This document shows positions 8,227 to 14,777 of a DNA stretch of 57,438 bases, one piece after another. Every line of letters starts with the position of its first letter. The stretch's first letter is position 1. Source of the stretch: 79-D21 sp022839995 (GTDB lineage: Bacteria; Synergistota; Synergistia; Synergistales; 79-D21); assembly GCA_022839995.1 (NCBI GenBank), contig JALHIN010000015.1, forward strand, positions 1 to 57,438, written 5' to 3'. The position numbers and the translations under genes are program-made. The notes beneath the pieces were generated by a model. That model made no database searches and was not told where the DNA came from. It worked only from the letters and a program-made list of their open reading frames with translations.

Positions 8227-8505
8227 CTACCTCCCGTTCGGGTCCTTCAGGATCCAGGTGACCCGCCCCCAGACCCTGGAGGGGACAAAGCCCCGCTCGA
8301 GGCGGCGGCAGGCCAGGTTCCCGGCTTCCGTGGCGACCACGGCCAGGCAGCCTTCCTCCGGCGGCAAAGAGCGGTCGACGACCAGGATGGAACCGGAATC
8401 CAGGCGAAAGGCAAAGGTCGAGGAGGGGCGGGGCACCAGGATTTCCCCCAGGCGCTCGGCCAAAGGACGGGTTTTTTCCGGGATACCGGTCAAACGGACG
8501 GACAT
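8227..8505 (-). CDS. UmuD-like S24 protein lacking the catalytic dyad
   Basis: This protein has 92 residues from the ATG at 8505, which follows GAAGGGGGG; an upstream ATG at 8547 has no ribosome-binding site. The segments GSILVVDRSLPPEEGCLAVVA and VWGRVTWILKD align with the UmuD/LexA S24 core. The G-D-S-M nucleophile segment is missing: PSSTFAFRLDSGSILVVD goes straight past it. The catalytic Lys position (GEFTVKKL in E. coli UmuD) reads GNLACRRL. The N-terminal cleavage site is also absent. I infer a non-cleaving UmuD'-like accessory subunit for the adjacent UmuC. A decayed gene is the alternative, but the tight operon argues against it. Confidence 0.65.
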   Translation of the reverse strand: MSVRLTGIPEKTRPLAERLGEILVPRPSSTFAFRLDSGSILVVDRSLPPEEGCLAVVATEAGNLACRRLERGFVPSRVWGRVTWILKDPNGR

Positions 8506-8634
8506 GGCAGGCCCCCCTTCGCAGAAAGGATAACCTATTGTAATCATAAAAGGGGGATTCTTGCATTAAAAGATATCATTTCGGGTGTCCCGAACGCGTG
8601 ATATGCTAAGCGCAGGACAGGCTCCAGGAGCGTG

Positions 8635-8883
8635 ATGACCTTGGAAGAGGCCGAACGGCTGCTGATCGTGATCCGCCAGGACATCTATCCCCTCACCGAG
8701 CGCCTTGTGGCGGAGGGGAACAACCTTTTCGGGGCGGCAGTGCTGGCGGGGCCCGGGCTGGACGTGGTGGCGACGGGCAGTAACCGCCGGGAGGAGGATC
8801 CGACCCTTCACGGGGAGATCGACTCGATCAAGGCCCTGTACAAGGGGCTGAAGGTGAAGGGCGTGAACCGAAGGGAGGGATGA
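8635..8883 (+). pseudogene. Truncated nucleoside deaminase
   Basis: The ATG follows CCAGGAG. The 82 residues match the N-terminal half of zinc-dependent nucleoside deaminases: ERLVAEGNNLFGAAVLAG and the zinc/proton-shuttle motif HGEID (HxE). The frame ends after LKVKGVNRREG. The essential PCxxC zinc motif is therefore missing, and the usual length is about twice this. The stop sits 3 bases before the msrB start, so the 3' half was probably deleted while the downstream ribosome-binding site was kept. Confidence 0.65.
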
Positions 8884-8886
8884 ACC

Positions 8887-9282
8887 GTGGTCGAGAAGAT
8901 CGTGAAGTTCGAGGACGACTGGGCGAAAGAGTTGACGCCGGAGCAGTTCCGGATCACGCGGAAGAAGGGGACGGAGCCGCCCTTCTCCGGCAGGTACTGG
9001 GATCACCACGAGGACGGGACGTACGTTTGCGTCTGTTGCGGAAACGAGCTTTTCGACTCGAGGGACAAGTTCGATTCCGGCACGGGCTGGCCCAGCTTCA
9101 AGAAGCCCCTTGGCGCCGACCGCGTCGAAACCCGGGAAGACCTCAGCCATTTCATGCGGAGGGTCGAAGTGCTCTGCGCCCGGTGCGACGCGCACCTGGG
9201 GCACGTCTTCGACGACGGGCCCCCGCCGACGGGGAAGCGCTACTGCATCAACTCCGCGTCCTTGGACTTCAGGCCCCGCTGA
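8887..9282 (+). CDS. msrB: Peptide methionine-(R)-S-oxide reductase
   Basis: This 131-residue MsrB repairs oxidised methionine. It has SGTGWPSF, two zinc CxxC pairs (CVCCGNELF and CARCDAHLGH), GHVFDDGP and the catalytic Cys in RYCINSASLDF. The start is GTG at 8887, preceded at 7 bases by GGGAGGG, which lies inside the end of the truncated deaminase. The domain is complete and stands alone, without an MsrA fusion. Confidence 0.93.
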   Translation: MVEKIVKFEDDWAKELTPEQFRITRKKGTEPPFSGRYWDHHEDGTYVCVCCGNELFDSRDKFDSGTGWPSFKKPLGADRVETREDLSHFMRRVEVLCARCDAHLGHVFDDGPPPTGKRYCINSASLDFRPR

Positions 9283-9314
9283 GGGAGGCCCGGTCCGTTC
9301 GGCGGGCCCCCCTC
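9281..9314. terminator. Bidirectional hairpin between msrB and the small ORF
   Basis: GAGGGAGGCCCG pairs with CGGGCCCCCCTC across a 10-base loop in the 52-base gap between convergent genes. It lacks a T run, so it is a probable but unproven shared terminator. Confidence 0.5.
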
Positions 9315-9334
9315 AGGGCGTCCGGATGAAGAAG

Positions 9335-9508
9335 TCAGCGTCCTTTTGCCGGGTGGGAGCGTTCCCAGTCGGTAATGAATCCTGTAGCCGCCCGTGCCTC
9401 CTGGTAAGCCAGGGCCAGGCCGGTCTGCTCGTCGAGCAGCGCTTCCGCGTCGATGCTCCTGGTGATCCCCGTTTGCGTATGAAGCCGCACGTTTTTGTTT
9501 TCCATCAT
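9335..9508 (-). CDS. Uncharacterised 57-residue protein downstream of paaK
   Basis: A 57-codon frame starts at the ATG at 9508 (or the next ATG at 9505), preceded by AAGGAGGGGG at good spacing. It follows the phenylacetate-CoA ligase stop by 29 bases on the same strand. The sequence is soluble and mixed, with ITRSIDAEALLDEQTGLALA as a predicted amphipathic helix, and it has no signal or membrane segment. I do not recognise it. The strong ribosome-binding site and operon position support a real gene, perhaps a small partner of the ligase. Confidence 0.65.
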   Translation of the reverse strand: MMENKNVRLHTQTGITRSIDAEALLDEQTGLALAYQEARAATGFITDWERSHPAKGR

Positions 9509-9537
9509 CTTGACCCCCTCCTTATGGTTTATAGGAT

Positions 9538-10782
9538 TCAAGCCGCTTTCCGGATGCGGACGGCCTTGCCGGTGGAGCGTTCCAGGGTCCCGGGGGCCAG
9601 CAGGTTGAAGCCGACCCGGATGCCGAGTCCCTCGTTGAGCTTTTTCGAGGCGAAGCGGGCCAGGTTCCGGGAAGCTTCCTCGTCCAGTGCCGCCTCGGAT
9701 TCGCAGTGGACGGTCAGTTCCTTCAGGTAATCTTTCTCGGTGACCTCCAGCTGGTAGTTCAGGGAAAGCCCGGCGATCCGGGCCAACAGCGCTTCCACCT
9801 GCGACGGGTAGACGTTCACGCCGCGGATGATGAGCATGTCGTCGCTGCGCCCCTTGACGCGTGCCAGGCGGATGCCGGTTCTGCCGCACGGGCAGGGTTC
9901 CGGGATGATGCGGGTGAGGTCCCGGGTCCGGTAGCGGACCAGCGGCATGGCTTCCTTGGTGAGGGTGGTGATCACCAGTTCGCCTTCCTCTCCCTCCGGC
10001 AGCACTTCGCCGGTAGCCGGGTCGATGATCTCGGCGAGAAAATGCCTGCTGTTCAGGTGGAGGCCGCTGCGGCAGCCGCATTCCATGGCCACGCCGGGGC
10101 CGATGATCTCCGAAAGCCCGTAGGAGTCGATGGCCACGACGTCCAGTTCCTTCTCGATGCGCTCGCGCATGGCCTCGGACCAGGCTTCCCCGCCCAGGAT
10201 CACCATGCGCAGGGGGATCCGTTCCCGGATGTTCCTTTCCCGGATCAGTTCCGCCAGGTGCAGGGCGTAGGACGGGGTGCTGGTCAGGACGGTGGTGCCG
10301 AGGTCCTCCATCAGGAGGATCTGCCGCTCCGTAAAGCCGCCTCCCGTCGGGACCACGGCGGCCCCGATGGCCTCGGCGCCGTAGTGGAACCCAAGGGCGC
10401 CGGTGAAAAGGCCGTAGCCGAGAATGACCTGGAAGGTGTCGTCGGCGGTGACCCCGGCGGTTTCCAGGCAGTTTGCCATGCACTCGGTCCAGGAAGCGAT
10501 GTCGTTTCTCGTGTAGGCGACGACGGTGGGTTTCCCCGTCGTCCCGGAGGAAGCGTGGTAGCGCACGAGCTCCCGCTTGTCGCAGGCCAGCAGGCCGGTG
10601 GGGTAGGCGTCCCGCATGTCCTGCTTGGTGGTGAAGGGCAGGCGTCGGAGATCTTCCGGCTTCCTGATGTCCTCGGGGGTGACGCCGGCTTGCTCCATCC
10701 TGCACCGGGTCAGGGGAACCCGGTCCCAAACCCGCCTGACGGTTCTCTGCAGCGCTTCCATGCTTCCCTGTTCCCATTCCAT
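9538..10782 (-). CDS. paaK: Phenylacetate-CoA ligase family protein
   Basis: This 414-residue adenylate-forming ligase should convert an aryl acid such as phenylacetate to its CoA thioester using ATP. It shows SSGTTGKPTVVAYT (P-loop), DSYGLSEIIGPGVAMEC, RYRTRDLTRI and the C-terminal GRSDDMLIIRGVNVYPSQ with a final Lys in STGKAVRIR. I prefer the ATG at 10782 (AAAGGAG 11 bases upstream) over the GTG 9 bases earlier, which sits too close to the ribosome-binding site. The gene lies directly behind an attenuator with a Phe/Tyr-rich leader peptide. Its expression should therefore rise when charged tRNA-Phe or tRNA-Tyr is scarce. That suggests a role in making aromatic amino acids from aryl acids (inference). 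Confidence 0.9.
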   Translation of the reverse strand: MEWEQGSMEALQRTVRRVWDRVPLTRCRMEQAGVTPEDIRKPEDLRRLPFTTKQDMRDAYPTGLLACDKRELVRYHASSGTTGKPTVVAYTRNDIASWTECMANCLETAGVTADDTFQVILGYGLFTGALGFHYGAEAIGAAVVPTGGGFTERQILLMEDLGTTVLTSTPSYALHLAELIRERNIRERIPLRMVILGGEAWSEAMRERIEKELDVVAIDSYGLSEIIGPGVAMECGCRSGLHLNSRHFLAEIIDPATGEVLPEGEEGELVITTLTKEAMPLVRYRTRDLTRIIPEPCPCGRTGIRLARVKGRSDDMLIIRGVNVYPSQVEALLARIAGLSLNYQLEVTEKDYLKELTVHCESEAALDEEASRNLARFASKKLNEGLGIRVGFNLLAPGTLERSTGKAVRIRKAA

Positions 10783-10808
10783 CGCGATCACGTCTCCTTT
10801 CGGGAAAT

Positions 10809-10844
10809 AAAAAAAGGCCGGGATCCCTTTCGGGGACCCCGGCC
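10809..10844 (-). terminator. Attenuator terminator upstream of paaK
   Basis: On the minus strand GGCCGGGGTCCC, a GAAA-containing loop and GGGATCCCGGCC form a strong GC-rich hairpin followed at once by seven T residues. It ends only about 27 bases before the paaK start codon and lies after the leader peptide, so it acts as a leader terminator rather than a gene-end terminator. Confidence 0.9.
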
Positions 10845-10889
10845 TCGAATCGGCACGGACGCCTAGGCGTCGGCCCTCCGAGGGGGTCC
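10834..10889 (-). promoter_or_regulatory. Antiterminator pairing in the paaK leader
   Basis: Leader RNA segment GGACCCCCTCG (10889-10879) is complementary to CGAGGCCGGGGTCC (10847-10834), the 5' arm of the terminator. Seven contiguous pairs and a further four across a 3-base bulge would exclude the terminator. Between them, GACGCCTAGGCGTC is a perfect 14-base palindrome containing the leader stop codon. This is the expected 2:3 versus 3:4 switch of an amino-acid attenuator. Confidence 0.7.
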
Positions 10890-10958
10890 CACGCCGGTAA
10901 AATAATAGCGGATGGCGAAGAAGCGGTTCGTCTTAGGGGTTACGGAATGAAGCCTCAT
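10863..10958 (-). CDS. Phe/Tyr-rich leader peptide
   Basis: A 31-codon frame starts at the ATG at 10958, with GGAGG 6 bases upstream, and ends at TAG (10863-10865). Residues 13-20 read FFAIRYYF: five aromatic residues in eight, encoded TTC TTC and TAT TAT TTT. The frame lies between a consensus promoter and the intrinsic terminator before paaK. Its last codons cover the antiterminator sequence. This is the arrangement of the trp and phe leader peptides. Ribosome stalling on Phe or Tyr codons should allow read-through into paaK. Confidence 0.8.
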   Translation of the reverse strand: MRLHSVTPKTNRFFAIRYYFTGVGPPRRADA

Positions 10959-10992
10959 TTTCTTCCTCCGCGAATTGCAGATATTGTGGTGC

Positions 10993-11021
10993 TTTATAGC
11001 ACCGATTAAATACGATGTCAA
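10993..11021 (-). promoter_or_regulatory. Consensus promoter for the paaK leader
   Basis: TTGACA (11021-11016) and TATAAA (10998-10993) are separated by 17 bases on the minus strand. Transcription should start about 30 bases before the leader peptide ATG. Confidence 0.85.
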
Positions 11022-11116
11022 GCCCTGCGAGGCGCCGATTTTTTTGGCACCTCGGTCTACCCTTTCACCCAGATAGTAGGGTATAATGCTTTCAAAGCGG
11101 AAGGAGGCTGCATGCC

Positions 11117-11632
11117 GTGAAGAAGAGCGAGTTCGAAACCTACGTTGATTTGCGCCGGAAGCTGGAGCAAAGGGGGGTGGAGCTCTGCCGCCTGTATGCG
11201 AAGGCGTACTACGGGGTGGAAGAAGACGACCGTGACATCGTGATCACCGATATCGAGGTGGGCCCCAGCGGACGGGTCATGTTCACCTACTCCGTCGGGG
11301 ACCTGGATGAAACCCTTTACCTTCCCCCTGAGTACATCTGGCGGACCGACGAAGAGGTTCTCGTCCTCATGCAGCTGGACCGCCAGGTGAAGGACGAGGC
11401 GATGAAAAGGCAGCGGGCCAGGGCTGCCGAAAAGCCGGCTGCCGAGCGCAAAACGGAGCAAAAGGAGGGAATGGAGATGGAAAAGGCACCCGAAGTCTTG
11501 CTGAACTTGAACTGCACGTCGGACCTGACCTGCTTTATCGAGTACATCGACTACGATCTCCAGGAACTTCGGGACATGATCTCCGACCTGGACCGGGGAT
11601 GGGTGGAGCACGCCGAGCAAGGGCACGCGTAG
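11117..11632 (+). CDS. Hypothetical protein, 171 residues
   Basis: I do not recognise this protein. It starts with GTG at 11117, 9 bases after AAGGAGG; an ATG at 11112 opens a two-codon frame only. A TATAAT hexamer lies at 11082-11087. Residues 1-95 form a mixed domain (YVDLRRKLEQRGVELCRLY, then beta-rich IVITDIEVGPSGRVMFTY). Residues 96-125 are a charged, probably coiled linker. Residues 130-165 form a second short segment (LTCFIEYIDYDLQELRDM). There is no signal or membrane segment. It diverges from the attenuated paaK unit and is followed by its own terminator. Confidence 0.7.
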   Translation: MKKSEFETYVDLRRKLEQRGVELCRLYAKAYYGVEEDDRDIVITDIEVGPSGRVMFTYSVGDLDETLYLPPEYIWRTDEEVLVLMQLDRQVKDEAMKRQRARAAEKPAAERKTEQKEGMEMEKAPEVLLNLNCTSDLTCFIEYIDYDLQELRDMISDLDRGWVEHAEQGHA

Positions 11633-11662
11633 CCGCTAGGGTCATTTTCGTGATAAAGGTCC

Positions 11663-11695
11663 AGTCCGGCGGGGAGCGACCCGCCGGACTTTTTT
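11663..11695 (+). terminator. Intrinsic terminator after the hypothetical gene
   Basis: AGTCCGGCGGG and CCCGCCGGACT form an 11-base-pair stem closed by a short loop and followed by six T residues, 30 bases after the stop codon. Confidence 0.92.
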
Positions 11696-11700
11696 GGCGT

Positions 11701-12327
11701 CTACAGGTTCGAAACCCGCGATCGGATCTCAGCCTCGGCGGTTTCCGGGTCCTGGCAAAGGACGACCCGGATGCCGAATTGCGCAGCCCGGGTGAGGTTC
11801 GAGGCGCGGTCGTCCACGAGCAGGACTTCGGGGCCCTGGAGGTCGAGGTCTTGCAGGAGGCCGAGGTAAGCAGCAGCTTCGGCCTTGGTCCTGCCGGTCC
11901 TGAAGCTGTTGTGCACGAGGTCGAACCTCCACAGGAACGGCGTCTTCCGGTCCAGGGCCTCCAGCCAGTCAGTCTGGTCGCTCAGGATCGCGACCTTCAG
12001 TCCCCGCTTGCGGAGCCATTCAGCGAGATCGAGCATACGGGGGCGCAGGGTGAAACCGTCCAGGATGGCCTTGCGGAGGGCACGGTCCTGCGCCTGGATG
12101 CCGGTTTCCGCCCGGAAGGCGTCCCAGAAATCCGCCTCGCAAGCCTGCCCCCGTACATACCCCGAAGACTTGACCAGGCGCTCGCCGGCCTCGAGGGCCT
12201 TCTGCTCCCCGATCCCGAAATCCCGCCCGATCCGTTTCAGCCCGCTGACGAAGCCCTCTTCCGCCAGGACCCCGCCGAAGTCGAACACGACCGCCCGCAG
12301 GGCGGCCGTCCCGGTCCTTTCGTTCAT
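11701..12327 (-). CDS. HAD-superfamily hydrolase (subfamily IA)
   Basis: This 208-residue protein has HAD motif I VVFDFGGVLAEE with the nucleophile Asp, motif II in VAILSDQ, the motif III Lys in SFRTGRTKAEAAAY and motif IV LLVDDRASNL. The cap is a small alpha-helical insertion (residues 25-95), as in YihX-like phosphatases. The second Asp of DxD is replaced by Gly, which is usual for that subgroup. It probably dephosphorylates a small metabolite. AAGGAGGG lies 9 bases before the ATG. It is convergent with the hypothetical gene at 11117. Confidence 0.85.
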   Translation of the reverse strand: MNERTGTAALRAVVFDFGGVLAEEGFVSGLKRIGRDFGIGEQKALEAGERLVKSSGYVRGQACEADFWDAFRAETGIQAQDRALRKAILDGFTLRPRMLDLAEWLRKRGLKVAILSDQTDWLEALDRKTPFLWRFDLVHNSFRTGRTKAEAAAYLGLLQDLDLQGPEVLLVDDRASNLTRAAQFGIRVVLCQDPETAEAEIRSRVSNL

Positions 12328-12410
12328 CCTTGTGATCCCTCCTTTGGAGAGACTGCCGTCGATAGTATTGTACCCGTTCCCCGTTTGGGGAGATTGGACG
12401 GGGGTATGCC

Positions 12411-12439
12411 TTTACTGGAGCGCCGGGAAAGGCTATAAA
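12411..12439 (+). promoter_or_regulatory. Promoter for the acyl-CoA synthetase operon
   Basis: TTTACT (12411-12416) and TATAAA (12434-12439) are 17 bases apart, 36 bases before the synthetase ATG. Confidence 0.6.
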
Positions 12440-12474
12440 GGCATCAGTGCCATCGACGGGAGGAGTTGTCGAGG

Positions 12475-13989
12475 ATGGAAAGATTCCAGCGGCTCGAGTC
12501 GGAGATCGGGAGACGAAACGCCTCTTTCCCCGATGAAAGGTGCCTCTGGTGGAACGGCTCCTGGTGGAGCCGGAAAACCTTTGCGGAAAAGGCGGAGGCC
12601 GCCGCAAGGACCCTGGAGGCCGGGGGCTTCCGGGCAGGCGAGCGGCTGGCCTGCTTCCTGCCGAACTGTCCCACGGTCGCGGTGCTTTCGGTCGCCGCGT
12701 GGAAACTGGGGGGAGCCTTCGTCCCCCTGAACATGAAGGCGGGGACTCCCTCGATCCTGAAGATCCTCCGTCACGTGGAGCCTGCCGGTGTTTTCCTGCA
12801 CGAGAGCATGGAACCCCTGGTGGAGGCCCTCGAAAAGGAGGGGATTCCTTCGGCGGCGGTCGGCATGGAAGGGGACCTTCCCCCGCTCTCCCTGCGTCCC
12901 GTTACGCGCGAATCCGGGGACATGGCGGTCATCTTCGCCACATCGGGCACCACGGGCGACCCGAAGGCGGTCCCGCTGACCCATGCAAACCTCTTCGACA
13001 ACGCGAAGGGCGTCCACGAGTGCATCGAGGGATTTGAAACGGGCCGGGTGCTCATGAACGTCCTGCCCAATTTCCATGCCCTGGGGTATACCGTCTGCGG
13101 GCTTCTGCCGCTGCTGTTCGGGCTCCCGCAGGTCATCCTGCCTTCCTTCATCCCGATCCGGAACGTGTTCGAGGCGCTGAGGGCAACGGAAACGGAGATC
13201 CTGATCGCGGTGCCCACGATGCTGCCCTTCATTCTCGGAGCCGTGGGAAAGGGCGAAAGGTGCCCGGATTCGCTGAAGTACATCCTCACGGGCGGGGGCC
13301 GGCTTGACCCGACCCTGGACGCCAGGGTCCGGGAAGCGCTCGGCGTGGTCATTTTCGAGGGGTACGGGCTCACCGAGACCTCTCCGGTCATCTCCGCGAA
13401 CCGTTCCTTCGCCTCGAAAAAAATCGGCACGGTCGGGCCGGTTCTCCCCGGATACGAGGTCCAGGTCAGAAGCCCCGAGGGCCGGTTGATGGGGCCCGGC
13501 GAGGACGGGCTGCTGTGGGTCCGCGGCCCCTCGGTCTTCTCGGGGTACTTCCGGTCCCCGGAGATGACGGCCGAGAGGATCGCGGACGGGTGGTTCAACA
13601 CCGGCGACATCGTCCGGGTCGACGAAGACGGCTACATCGAGATCCTGGACCGGGCAAGCGACCTCATCATCGTCGGGGGGTTCAACGTTTACCCGCAGGA
13701 GATCGAGACGGTGCTCAACGAGGTCCCCGGTGTGGCCATGTCGGCGGTCATCGGCATCCCCAACGCGGTTTCGGGCGAGGTGCCGAAGGCGTTCGTGGTC
13801 CCCAGGGAAGGGGCCGAGCTCTCCGTTCAGTCTTTGATCGCCCACTGCAAGGAGCACCTGGCCCACTACAAGGTGCCGCGCAAGGTGGAGTTCGTTTCCG
13901 AGCTCCCCCTTTCGAGCGTGGGGAAGGTCCTCCGGCGCGAACTCAGGCGTCGCGAGAAGGAACCGGCCAAGCCCGTCCAGGAGGCCTAG
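12475..13989 (+). CDS. Acyl-CoA synthetase / AMP-dependent ligase
   Basis: This 504-residue adenylate-forming enzyme should activate a carboxylic acid (probably a fatty acid) as an acyl-AMP and then a thioester. It has the P-loop FATSGTTGDPKAVPLTH, EGYGLTETSPVI, GWFNTGDIVRVDEDG, LDRASDLIIVGGFNVYP and the catalytic C-terminal Lys in SSVGKVLRREL. The ATG at 12475 follows GGAGGAG; a TTG three codons earlier overlaps that site. It is the first gene of an operon with a TPR protein and a membrane-anchored hydrolase, whose coding regions abut or overlap. The substrate is not predictable. Confidence 0.9.
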   Translation: MERFQRLESEIGRRNASFPDERCLWWNGSWWSRKTFAEKAEAAARTLEAGGFRAGERLACFLPNCPTVAVLSVAAWKLGGAFVPLNMKAGTPSILKILRHVEPAGVFLHESMEPLVEALEKEGIPSAAVGMEGDLPPLSLRPVTRESGDMAVIFATSGTTGDPKAVPLTHANLFDNAKGVHECIEGFETGRVLMNVLPNFHALGYTVCGLLPLLFGLPQVILPSFIPIRNVFEALRATETEILIAVPTMLPFILGAVGKGERCPDSLKYILTGGGRLDPTLDARVREALGVVIFEGYGLTETSPVISANRSFASKKIGTVGPVLPGYEVQVRSPEGRLMGPGEDGLLWVRGPSVFSGYFRSPEMTAERIADGWFNTGDIVRVDEDGYIEILDRASDLIIVGGFNVYPQEIETVLNEVPGVAMSAVIGIPNAVSGEVPKAFVVPREGAELSVQSLIAHCKEHLAHYKVPRKVEFVSELPLSSVGKVLRRELRRREKEPAKPVQEA

Positions 13990-13991
13990 CC

Positions 13992-14777
13992 TTGGAAGAA
14001 ATGAAGACGCCGCCGGCGGGCGAACCCGCGGGCACGGAACCCGTTGGGACGGACCTTCCCGACATCCCGGAGGAGGAGCTGCACGAGGGGCCGAGGAAGT
14101 GGTGGACTCGCCAGAACGTGCTCTTCGTCCTGTTTTTCGCCCTGGTCCTGCTTTCCGTTGCGGGATTCTACATCCAGAGGGGGATCGTCCAGGGCTACGA
14201 GCACCGGGGTGACCGCTACCTCGACCAGAAGGACTACGACAAGGCCCTGAGGTACTTCCTCAAGGCCGCCGATCACGATCCGAAGAACCCGAGGGTCATT
14301 TTCTCCGTCGGCAAGGCGATGCTGGCCCTCGGCCGGGACCACGAGGCCCTCCAGGCCTTCCGGTCCAGTTTCCGGCTCGGCGGGGCCAGCGCGGAGCTGT
14401 ACCTCTACATGGGATTCGCGGAAAACAGCATCGGCAGGCCCGACCAGGCGGAACGGTTTTTCGAAAACGCCCTGAAAATCGACAGGAAACTCTTCGCGGC
14501 CCACAGGGAGCTGGGGATGCTCCGGCTGCGGGCCGATGACCCGGCGGCCGCGGAGAGCCACCTCTTCCAGGCCCTGAAGGGGTATTCGGCGGAGAAGGAT
14601 CCCGAGCTTTACCGCACCCTGTCCCAAGTCCAGGTCCGGCTCCAGCTCTACGAAAAAGCCTCCGGAACGCTGGCGGACGTCCTCGAGGCGGATCCGGGCG
14701 ATGCCGAGGCGAAGGCCTTGCTGGAGAAGGTCAAGCGGGCCCTCGAGATGGAGCGCCTCTACCGGAGGATCCGATGA
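13992..14777 (+). CDS. Membrane-anchored TPR-repeat protein
   Basis: This 261-residue protein has an acidic, proline-rich N-terminus (residues 1-35), one transmembrane helix (NVLFVLFFALVLLSVAGFYI, about 41-60) and at least five TPR-like helical repeats (for example YLDQKDYDKALRYFLKAADH and PDQAERFFENALKIDRK). It is probably a periplasm-facing scaffold. TTG at 13992 is the likely start, because AGGAGG inside the end of the synthetase gene lies 8 bases before it; the ATG three codons later has no such site. The stop overlaps the next start as ATGA, so the three genes are coupled. Confidence 0.85.
   Translation: MEEMKTPPAGEPAGTEPVGTDLPDIPEEELHEGPRKWWTRQNVLFVLFFALVLLSVAGFYIQRGIVQGYEHRGDRYLDQKDYDKALRYFLKAADHDPKNPRVIFSVGKAMLALGRDHEALQAFRSSFRLGGASAELYLYMGFAENSIGRPDQAERFFENALKIDRKLFAAHRELGMLRLRADDPAAAESHLFQALKGYSAEKDPELYRTLSQVQVRLQLYEKASGTLADVLEADPGDAEAKALLEKVKRALEMERLYRRIR

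Noticed and set aside
6946..8566. Apparent 825-residue fusion of the radical SAM protein with an upstream extension
   Set aside because: The extension is umuC read in the wrong frame; the ATGA overlap gives the true start at 6946.
8506..8634. Possible LexA box between the UmuD-like and deaminase genes
   Set aside because: Only a single CGAAC half-site occurs; no palindrome matching known SOS boxes.
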